NCBI RefSeq assembly: GCF_003008615.1
Contig: NZ_CP027657.1
Span: 4,960,001 to 5,024,000 of the forward strand
DNA: 64,000 bases
From: Pseudomonas mendocina
GTDB lineage: Bacteria > Pseudomonadota > Gammaproteobacteria > Pseudomonadales > Pseudomonadaceae
Reading direction: 5' to 3'
In this document: piece after piece, positions 58,286-64,000 of the stretch
How the letters are laid out: each line of letters begins with the position of its first letter
How positions within the stretch are numbered: position 1 is the first letter of the stretch
Translations under genes and position numbers: made by a program
The notes under the pieces: model-generated
The model's input: only the letters and a program-made list of their open reading frames with translations
Told to the model about the DNA's origin: nothing
Database searches by the model: none

Positions 58286-58954
58286 TCAGTCGTCGCCGCC
58301 CATGATGCCGAAGATCTGCAACAGGCTGATGAACAGGTTGTAGATCGAAACATACAGGCTGATGGTCGCCATGATGTAGTTGCGCTCACCGCCGTGGATG
58401 ATCGCGCTGGTCTGGAACAGGATGCAGGCCGAGGAGAACAGCACGAAGCCGGCACTGATCGCCAGTTGCAGGCCGCTGATCTGGAAGAAGAAACTCGCAA
58501 CCACGGCGCCCAGCAGAACGAAGAAGCCGGCGGTGATGAAGCCGCTCAGGAAGCTCATGTCCTTGCGAGTGGTCAGCACATAGGCGGACAGACCGAAGAA
58601 CACCAGTGCGGTCATGGTGAAGGCGGAGCTGATGACTTCAGCGCCGTTGGCCATGCCCAGGTAACGGTTGAGGATCGGGCCCAGGGTGTAACCCATGAAG
58701 CCGGTCAGTGCGAGGGTAGAAAGCAGGCCCCACGAAGAGTTGCGCAGCTTGGCGGTGAGGAAAAACAGACCATAGAAACCGATCAGCACCACGAAGATGT
58801 TCGGGTAGGGGACGTTGGCGCGCTGAGAAATAAAGGCAACCAGGCCGCTGAAGGCCAAGGTGATGGCCAGTAGGCCATAGGTATTGCGCAGAACGCTGCT
58901 GACTTCCTGTTGTTCAACCTGGGAGTGGTTGAGTGCGTAATCTCGCTCTTGCAT
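58286..58954 (-). CDS. yccA: Bax inhibitor-1 family membrane protein
   Basis: A 222-residue protein with seven hydrophobic helices of the BI-1/YccA family. In E. coli YccA is a substrate and modulator of FtsH; related proteins leak protons or calcium. Features are [21 protein letters not shown] at the N-terminus and the C-terminal [23 protein letters not shown] followed by acidic residues (GIMGGDD). The ATG at 58954 ([11 protein letters not shown]) is preferred over a longer frame that would run across the tRNA gene. It is divergent from tRNA-Ser. Confidence 0.92.
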   Translation of the reverse strand: MQERDYALNHSQVEQQEVSSVLRNTYGLLAITLAFSGLVAFISQRANVPYPNIFVVLIGFYGLFFLTAKLRNSSWGLLSTLALTGFMGYTLGPILNRYLGMANGAEVISSAFTMTALVFFGLSAYVLTTRKDMSFLSGFITAGFFVLLGAVVASFFFQISGLQLAISAGFVLFSSACILFQTSAIIHGGERNYIMATISLYVSIYNLFISLLQIFGIMGGDD

Positions 58955-59037
58955 GGCGACGCTCCTGTGGCACGAGGCTTTCGAAATCGAATGTACTGGA
59001 TCATAACAGAGCAAGGTTGCCTGCCAAGACTTAGAGT

Positions 59038-59065
59038 TTGACAGTGTGTTGCGTTCCGGTAAGAT
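59038..59065 (+). promoter_or_regulatory. sigma-70 promoter of tRNA-Ser
   Basis: TTGACA (59038-59043) and TAAGAT (59060-59065) are 16 bases apart, 19 bases before the mature tRNA-Ser. Confidence 0.75.
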
Positions 59066-59083
59066 TGCCGCCCGCACTGCTGC

Positions 59084-59171
59084 GGAGGTGTGGCCGAGTG
59101 GTTTAAGGCAACGGTCTTGAAAACCGTCGATGGGCAACTATCCGTGAGTTCGAATCTCACCGCCTCCGCCA
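59084..59171 (+). tRNA. tRNA-Ser (UGA anticodon)
   Basis: An 88-nt tRNA with long variable arm. The acceptor GGAGGTG pairs with CGCCTCC (one G-T), followed by discriminator G and an encoded CCA. The anticodon loop is CT-TGA-AA within the stem ACGGT/ACCGT, reading UCN serine codons. T-arm: GTTCGAATC. Confidence 0.97.
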
Positions 59172-59333
59172 ATTCTCTATTTGCCTTGATGCAATTCTCG
59201 ACCTTAATCTGGCGCTTGCTTTTTGGCTCCCGTACGCCAAGCTAGGTCTGATCCTGGCTTTTTGCTAAGGTGATCGAAAAGTTCAACCTCACCGTCGTTG
59301 CACGGTGGCTGACAAAGTGCAACGAGGTGGCGA

Positions 59334-59978
59334 TTGATTAGGGTGCTGGTAGTAGACGACCACGATCTGGTTCGCACGGGCATCACTCGTATGCTCGCTG
59401 ACATCGATGGTCTGCAAGTCGTAGGTGAGGCCTGCACCGGCGAAGAGTCCCTGCTCAAGGTGCGTGAACTCAAGCCCGACGTGGTGTTGATGGACGTCAA
59501 GATGCCCGGCATCGGCGGTCTTGAAGCTACTCGCAAGCTGATGCGCAGTCATCCTGATATCAAGGTTGTCGCGGTCACGGTGTGCGAGGAGGATCCTTTC
59601 CCGACCCGCCTGCTGCAAGCAGGCGCTGCTGGCTACCTGACCAAGGGCGCCGCGCTCGATGAAATGGTTCAAGCTATTCGCCTGGTATTCGCCGGCCAGC
59701 GCTACATCGACCCGCAAATTGCTCAGCAACTGGCACTGAAGTCCTTCCAGCCGCAGAACAATGGTTCACCCTTCGATCTGCTGTCCGAGCGCGAAATCCA
59801 GATCGCTCTGATGATCGCCAACTGCCACAAGGTGCAGAACATCTCGGACAAGCTGTGTCTGTCGCCGAAGACGGTCAACACCTACCGCTACCGTATCTTC
59901 GAGAAGCTCTCCATCACCAGCGACGTCGAGCTGGCTCTGCTTGCGGTACGCCATGGCATGGTTGACGCCGTTAACTGA
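59334..59978 (+). CDS. gacA: response regulator GacA (UvrY family)
   Basis: A 214-residue response regulator of the GacS/GacA system, which drives the small RNAs that titrate RsmA/CsrA. The receiver has the acidic pair in VVDDHDLV, the phospho-acceptor Asp in [13 protein letters not shown] and the lysine in GYLTKGA. The C-terminal LuxR-type helix-turn-helix is [37 protein letters not shown] (landmark residues about 147-183). The reading frame starts with TTG at 59334, with GAGG upstream and no nearby alternative; this weak start probably keeps the protein low. It is followed two bases later by uvrC. Confidence 0.95.
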   Translation: MIRVLVVDDHDLVRTGITRMLADIDGLQVVGEACTGEESLLKVRELKPDVVLMDVKMPGIGGLEATRKLMRSHPDIKVVAVTVCEEDPFPTRLLQAGAAGYLTKGAALDEMVQAIRLVFAGQRYIDPQIAQQLALKSFQPQNNGSPFDLLSEREIQIALMIANCHKVQNISDKLCLSPKTVNTYRYRIFEKLSITSDVELALLAVRHGMVDAVN

Positions 59979-59980
59979 AA

Positions 59981-61804
59981 ATGTCCGCATCATTCGATTC
60001 GAGCGCCTTCCTGGCGACCTGTAGTGGTCGCCCCGGTGTCTATCGCATGTTCGATGGTGACGCCCGGTTGCTGTACGTCGGCAAGGCCAAGAACCTCAAG
60101 AAACGTCTCTCCAGCTATTTCCGCAAAACCGGCCAGGCGCCCAAGACAGCAGCACTGGTCGCACGTATCGCGCAGATCGAAACCACCATCACTGCCAACG
60201 AGACCGAGGCGCTGCTGCTCGAGCAGACGCTGATCAAGGAATGGCGGCCGCCGTATAACATCCTGCTGCGTGACGATAAGTCCTACCCTTATGTGTTTCT
60301 CTCCGACGGCGACTTCCCGCGCCTCGGGATTCACCGCGGTGCGAAGAAGGCCAAAGGGCGTTACTTCGGCCCCTATCCCAGCGCCCTGGCGATTCGCGAA
60401 AGTCTCAGTCTGCTGCAGAAAACTTTCCTGGTTCGCCAGTGTGAGGACAGTTACTACAGGAATCGCACCAGGCCGTGCCTGCAATATCAGATCAAGCGCT
60501 GCAAGGGGCCCTGTGTTGGCCTGGTCAGCCCTGAGGAATATGCAGAGGATGTGCGTCACTCAGTGATGTTTCTCGATGGCCGTAGCAATGCACTGAGCGA
60601 CGAGCTTTCCGCCGGCATGGAAAAGGCGTCCATGGCGCTTGAATTCGAACGAGCCGCCGAGCTGCGCGATCAGATTGCCTTGCTGCGCCGAGTGCAGGAT
60701 CAGCAGAGCATGGAAGGCGGTACTGGCGATGTCGACATCGTCGCCGTCATGCTCAATCCGGGTGGTGCGTGTGTGCACTTGATCAGTGTGCGTGGTGGGC
60801 GCGTGCTGGGTAGCAAGAACTTCTTCCCCCAGGTGGCAATCGAGGAGGAGGGCGGGGATGTGCTGATGGCTTTCCTCGGCCAGTACTACCTGGGCAATGC
60901 CGAGCGCGATCTGCCGAGCGAACTGATCGTCAACGTGCAGCATGAGGATTTCGCCACGCTGATCGGGGCCATCGAATCGCTGCGCGGTCGCAGCCTGTCC
61001 ATCAGTCATCGGGTTCGTGGAACCCGTGCGCGCTGGCAACAACTGGCCGTTACCAATGCCGAGCAGGCACTGGCAGCGCGCCTGGCCAACCGCGAGCATA
61101 TGGCTGAGCGTTTTGAGGCTTTGGCAAACGTATTGGAGATGGATGAGCCGCCGCAGCGTATGGAGTGCTTCGATATCAGTCACTCCAGTGGTGAGGCGAC
61201 GGTCGCCTCCTGCGTGGTTTTCGGCCCGGAAGGCCCACTGAAGTCCGATTACCGCCGCTTCAATATCGAAGGTATAACCGCTGGCGACGACTATGCGGCT
61301 ATGCACCAGGCCCTGACCCGGCGCTTCAGCAAGGTGAAGGATGGCGAAGGCAAGTTGCCCGATGTGCTGCTGGTCGACGGTGGCAAGGGTCAATTGGCAA
61401 TGGCCCGGGAGGTACTCCAGGAGCTGGCTGTGCCGGACCTGATCCTGCTCGGCGTGGCCAAAGGCACCACGCGCAAGCCTGGCCTCGAAGTGCTGTACCT
61501 CAATGATGCCGAACACGAGTTCACCTTGCCGGGCAACTCGCCAGCATTGCACCTCATTCAGCAGATTCGCGATGAGTCGCACCGCTTCGCTATCACCGGT
61601 CACCGGGCTCGACGGGGCAAAGCCCGGCGCACCTCGAGCCTGGAGGAAGTGGCGGGCATTGGCCCCAAGCGGCGGCGTGAACTGCTCAATCACTTCGGCG
61701 GTCTACAAGAACTGTCTCGCGCCAGTGCCGAGGAAATTGCCAAAGCGCCTGGAATCAGCAAAAAGCTCGCAGAGTTGATTTATGCCACTCTGCACAGCGA
61801 GTAG
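59981..61804 (+). CDS. uvrC: excinuclease ABC subunit C
   Basis: A 607-residue nuclease of nucleotide excision repair that cuts DNA on both sides of lesions. The N-terminal GIY-YIG domain reads [19 protein letters not shown], the UvrB-binding domain is in [22 protein letters not shown], the RNase-H-like nuclease has [20 protein letters not shown] and [11 protein letters not shown], and the C-terminus has tandem helix-hairpin-helix motifs. The ATG lies two bases after the gacA stop; gacA-uvrC linkage is conserved in many gamma-proteobacteria. Confidence 0.97.
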   Translation: MSASFDSSAFLATCSGRPGVYRMFDGDARLLYVGKAKNLKKRLSSYFRKTGQAPKTAALVARIAQIETTITANETEALLLEQTLIKEWRPPYNILLRDDKSYPYVFLSDGDFPRLGIHRGAKKAKGRYFGPYPSALAIRESLSLLQKTFLVRQCEDSYYRNRTRPCLQYQIKRCKGPCVGLVSPEEYAEDVRHSVMFLDGRSNALSDELSAGMEKASMALEFERAAELRDQIALLRRVQDQQSMEGGTGDVDIVAVMLNPGGACVHLISVRGGRVLGSKNFFPQVAIEEEGGDVLMAFLGQYYLGNAERDLPSELIVNVQHEDFATLIGAIESLRGRSLSISHRVRGTRARWQQLAVTNAEQALAARLANREHMAERFEALANVLEMDEPPQRMECFDISHSSGEATVASCVVFGPEGPLKSDYRRFNIEGITAGDDYAAMHQALTRRFSKVKDGEGKLPDVLLVDGGKGQLAMAREVLQELAVPDLILLGVAKGTTRKPGLEVLYLNDAEHEFTLPGNSPALHLIQQIRDESHRFAITGHRARRGKARRTSSLEEVAGIGPKRRRELLNHFGGLQELSRASAEEIAKAPGISKKLAELIYATLHSE

Positions 61805-61837
61805 AATGCCCGCTCACCTCGCAGCCTAGTTGTCTTG

Positions 61838-62398
61838 ATGAATATCCCCAACTTGCTAACCGTGCTCAGGGTTCTACTGATCCCGGTCTTTATCCTGCTG
61901 TTCTATTTGCCGTTCTCCTGGAGCTATTGGGCTGCCAGCGCGGTATTCGCCATCGCTGCATTCACCGACTGGCTTGACGGCTACCTGGCACGTCGCTGGG
62001 AGCAGGGCACTCCCTTCGGTGCCTTCCTGGATCCGGTGGCGGATAAACTGATGGTAGCGGTGGCTCTGGTGCTGCTGGCAGCCGAGCATTCCAATCTATG
62101 GCTGACGTTGGCTGCGGCGATCATCATCGGCCGCGAAATCGTGGTGTCCGCTCTGCGTGAATGGATGGCCGAGCTGGGTGCGCGTGCGCATGTAGCAGTA
62201 TCCAATCTGGGCAAGTGGAAAACCGCGGCGCAGATGGTGGCGCTGGTCATCTTGCTGGCTAATCCGCCCGTTTTCACCTTCTGGGTCATCCTAGGTTATG
62301 CCCTGCTGGTGATCGCTGCGGTGCTGACCTTGTGGTCGATGCTGCAGTACCTGCTGGCCGCCTGGCCGCACCTCAGCACGACCTCGGAAAAGAAATAA
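61838..62398 (+). CDS. pgsA: CDP-diacylglycerol-glycerol-3-phosphate 3-phosphatidyltransferase
   Basis: A 186-residue membrane enzyme making phosphatidylglycerol phosphate, the first step to PG and cardiolipin. The CDP-alcohol phosphotransferase motif D-x2-D-G-x2-A-R-x8-G-x3-D-x3-D is visible as [20 protein letters not shown] followed by LDPVADK. A TTG one codon upstream is in frame, but the ATG at 61838 ([11 protein letters not shown]) is the usual start. It lies 33 bases after uvrC and precedes three tRNA genes. Confidence 0.95.
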   Translation: MNIPNLLTVLRVLLIPVFILLFYLPFSWSYWAASAVFAIAAFTDWLDGYLARRWEQGTPFGAFLDPVADKLMVAVALVLLAAEHSNLWLTLAAAIIIGREIVVSALREWMAELGARAHVAVSNLGKWKTAAQMVALVILLANPPVFTFWVILGYALLVIAAVLTLWSMLQYLLAAWPHLSTTSEKK

Positions 62399-62417
62399 GT
62401 ATTTTTGAATCAAAGGG

Positions 62418-62445
62418 TTGACGGCGCGATTCGAATCTATAGAAT
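62418..62445 (+). promoter_or_regulatory. sigma-70 promoter of tRNA-Gly/tRNA-Cys
   Basis: TTGACG (62418-62423) and TAGAAT (62440-62445) are 16 bases apart, 21 bases before tRNA-Gly. Confidence 0.72.
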
Positions 62446-62465
62446 GGCGCCCGTCGACAAGACAA

Positions 62466-62541
<76 letters not shown>

Positions 62542-62579
62542 GTTTTACACGAGTCGCCAAGGCGGCTCGTTTGATTTAA

Positions 62580-62653
62580 GGCTGAGTTGCAGAGTGGTTA
62601 TGCACCGGATTGCAAATCCGTGAACGCCGGTTCGATTCCGACCTCAGCCTCCA
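62580..62653 (+). tRNA. tRNA-Cys (GCA anticodon)
   Basis: A 74-nt tRNA. Acceptor GGCTGAG pairs with CTCAGCC, discriminator T and encoded CCA. The anticodon loop holds TTGCAAA (GCA). It follows tRNA-Gly by 38 bases and is probably co-transcribed with it. Confidence 0.96.
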
Positions 62654-62657
62654 ATCC

Positions 62658-62695
62658 AAAAGGCCTCGTAGATCCATGATTTACGAGGCCTTTTT
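62658..62695 (+). terminator. terminator after tRNA-Gly/tRNA-Cys
   Basis: AAAGGCCTCGTA and TTACGAGGCCTTTTT form a stem around a loop of about ten bases, followed by T residues, a few bases past the tRNA-Cys CCA. Confidence 0.88.
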
Positions 62696-62722
62696 CATTC
62701 TCTCAGGTTGCTTTTGCATGCC

Positions 62723-62751
62723 TTGCGAGGATGCGGAGGGCTGTATATAGT
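62723..62751 (+). promoter_or_regulatory. sigma-70 promoter of tRNA-Leu
   Basis: TTGCGA (62723-62728) and TATAGT (62746-62751) are 17 bases apart, 23 bases before tRNA-Leu. Confidence 0.68.
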
Positions 62752-62773
62752 CCGCCCTTCGCACAGCGCTACC

Positions 62774-62860
62774 GCCCGAATGGCGAAATCGGTAGACGCA
62801 GGAGACTTAAAATCTCTCGCCAGCAATGGCGTGCCGGTTCGAGTCCGGCTTCGGGCACCA
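62774..62860 (+). tRNA. tRNA-Leu (UAA anticodon)
   Basis: An 87-nt tRNA with long variable arm. Acceptor GCCCGAA pairs with TTCGGGC, discriminator A and encoded CCA. The anticodon loop CTTAAAA reads UAA. Its 3' end is the likely attachment site for the mobile element whose remains follow. Confidence 0.97.
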
Positions 62861-62900
62861 TGATTCATGCGGGTTTCGGGATTGGGATAGAGCGCAATGC

Positions 62901-62930
62901 TTTTCCGCAATCCTGAAGTTTTTCCGCAAT
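62901..62930. repeat. 11-bp direct repeats next to tRNA-Leu (possible integrase arm sites)
   Basis: TTTTCCGCAAT occurs at 62901-62911 and again at 62920-62930, 19 bases apart, exactly between the tRNA-Leu 3' end and the integrase remnant. Tyrosine integrases bind short direct repeats at such a place. Inference. Confidence 0.4.
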
Positions 62931-63137
62931 TCATCTGGTCGGCGTGATTTTCTTACCTCTTCGCTCCCTGATGTACTGCTCGGTCATGACGACGGTTGTG
63001 TGCCCGAGTTGATCCCGTGCCTGCAGGATGTCTCCGCTCGATTCAGCCTTGTCGGTACCAGCCTTTGCGCGCAGATCCCCGAACTGGAAATCTGCCTTCG
63101 GTATCTTCCTTGCCGGCGGCCTTGAAGGTTCGAGCAT
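62931..63137 (-). pseudogene. C-terminal remnant of a phage/island tyrosine integrase
   Basis: About the last 50 codons read FQFGDLRAKAGTDKAE, then DQLGHTTVVMTEQYIRERRG, matching the end of tyrosine recombinases: the HxLR region (here GDLR, so the His is lost), the GH motif, and the nucleophilic Tyr in TEQYIRE. The upstream catalytic half is absent, and the frame breaks up within 100 bases; adjacent frames carry only short open stretches (for example MSDQAMQLLRDCGL from 63207). So it is a decayed int gene pointing into the tRNA-Leu gene, the standard position for an integrated element. Confidence 0.75.
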
Positions 63138-63585
63138 TCAGCATGACAGCCTCGAGCTCTATCGTCAGGCCGCAATCGCGCAGCAGCTGCATTGCTTGAT
63201 CGCTCATTTCCACTCTAGGCCCTCCCTGACTCTTGGAAGAAGTGGGCCCAGGCCAAGCCGCTGAAACCCAGGATGCCTGGCGACCAGGCTGTCGAACTCT
63301 GAAACAGCCTTATATATCCCCGCAAGACGGCCAAAACTCGTCAACTGCCCAGCCTCGTCCAGCCCAAATCACCAGTGCTAGGGCAGCCCGCCAGAACGAC
63401 CGTTACCACTTCCCACGACAACATCCCTGCTCGCAACCAATTCATGCCGGTGGCCTCATCCATTCCCTGATAAAGACTGTAGCTCTCGGCACACCTGTAG
63501 ATGCTAGTAGACGGCAGCAATGCCTTTACCAAGGCGCCCAGCACTTGGCTAGTGACGAATGCGCATGAAACTTGAGCTTCCTCGT
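63138..63585. other. 448 bp without a recognisable gene
   Basis: Only short, unconvincing open stretches on both strands, including one of 111 codons on the plus strand with no recognisable features. A 54-codon minus-strand frame from 63207 may be a remnant of a small gene upstream of int. The region reads as decayed island DNA. Confidence 0.5.
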
Positions 63586-63999
63586 TTAAAAATTAGTCGA
63601 GTTGTTGATTTTCTTGAAACAAGAATTAAATGCTTTCTCTCGACGAAGTACAGGATTATTGGGCGCTGAACCACAGCAAAAAATTGTTCTTAGAAAACCT
63701 TTTGACTTCGGGGTTTCCGCTTGAACATAAGCGGATGCATATTCTCTTATAAGCTCAACACGCTTGTTGCCAGTGGGGTGTGAGGCAGTTACTGCTGACC
63801 CACCCAATTTGTTGGCGAGGACATGTAGCTGTGCTTCAACCAAGGCCCAAACATCAGGGAGCTGAGCCATCAACACTTTGGTCGCTATCAAGCCAGCCCA
63901 TGCTTCATGCTTCTTTCGGCCGTAATCCTGTGCTTGAGGAACTGAAACTCCCTGCGCATTACACTCTAAAAAAACTACGCCGTGCGCCGTCTCATGAGC
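63586..63999 (-). CDS. M48-like zinc metallopeptidase, C-terminal part, cut by window end
   Basis: The minus-strand frame is open from the window edge to the stop at 63586 (137 codons seen). It begins AHETAHGVVFLEC, an HExxH zinc motif, followed about 20 residues later by KKHEAWAGL, a possible third-ligand Glu, and then by a helical part ending ASHPTGNKRVELIREYASAY, which resembles the SHP-x-RI-x-L-E tail of M48 peptidases. A Lys/Cys/Asn-rich tail completes it. The AT content is higher than in the core genes, supporting horizontal origin. A later TTG start at 63891 would lose the zinc motif, so the gene probably starts outside. Confidence 0.6.
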   Translation of the reverse strand, partial: AHETAHGVVFLECNAQGVSVPQAQDYGRKKHEAWAGLIATKVLMAQLPDVWALVEAQLHVLANKLGGSAVTASHPTGNKRVELIREYASAYVQAETPKSKGFLRTIFCCGSAPNNPVLRREKAFNSCFKKINNSTNF

Positions 64000-64000
64000 A

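Noticed and set aside
62741..62756. LexA-like CTGTATATAG before tRNA-Leu
   Set aside because: The second half-site (CAG at the correct distance) is absent; the TATAGT part is better explained as the tRNA-Leu -10 box.
63233..63568. 111-codon plus-strand frame in the island edge
   Set aside because: No ribosome site, no recognisable motif and an unnatural composition; treated as chance open frame.

Overview
The window is about 64 kb of ordinary-looking chromosome from a gamma-proteobacterium, almost certainly a Pseudomonas. The evidence is the fused nuoCD gene, the 531-residue isocitrate lyase, adjacent monomeric and dimeric isocitrate dehydrogenases, cspD-clpS-clpA-infA-bpt-aat-trxB-ftsK-lolA-rarA-crcB-serS-cysG in that order, and gacA-uvrC-pgsA followed by tRNA-Gly/Cys/Leu. 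From memory this follows a segment of the P. aeruginosa map. A resemblance to the P. mendocina/P. pseudoalcaligenes group is inference only.

Layout. 1-2900: the 3' end of an EAL phosphodiesterase gene, an orphan TRAP solute-binding protein gene (dctP-like) and divergent tam. The dctP/tam gap holds a sigma-54 promoter, a perfect CRP/Vfr-type site and an 18-bp perfect palindrome. 3005-17865: the complete 13-gene nuo operon (complex I, minus strand). 18516-20586: a secreted pectinacetylesterase-like hydrolase convergent with a membrane-anchored helical protein. 20749-25950: aceA with a candidate RccR operator next to a sigma-70-like promoter and a long leader, then an operon roxA - GNAT - phospholipase-D-like - secretin-domain protein. 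26029-30143: purB, an EamA transporter, hflD and mnmA.

30232-35947: an accessory cassette lying between mnmA and a Nudix gene. It has a MocR-type PLP-dependent regulator divergent from mvaA (NAD-type HMG-CoA reductase), mvaB (HMG-CoA lyase) and a two-gene TctA-like transporter. This reads as a self-contained mevalonate uptake and degradation unit, ending in acetyl-CoA and acetoacetate, and it is the most interesting system here. Acetyl-CoA growth would then use the glyoxylate shunt and the two isocitrate dehydrogenases encoded nearby.

36007-54646: nudJ-like, idh/icd, then the proteolysis, N-end-rule, translation, division and lipoprotein genes listed above, up to cysG. 54696-58954: yqjG, trpD2, the tusDCB-tusE sulfur relay and a Bax-inhibitor protein. 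59084-62860: tRNA-Ser, gacA-uvrC, pgsA, and tRNA-Gly, -Cys and -Leu. Beyond the tRNA-Leu 3' end the sequence changes character: an integrase remnant, short direct repeats and the C-terminal part of an HExxH metallopeptidase mark the edge of a genomic island that runs past the window.
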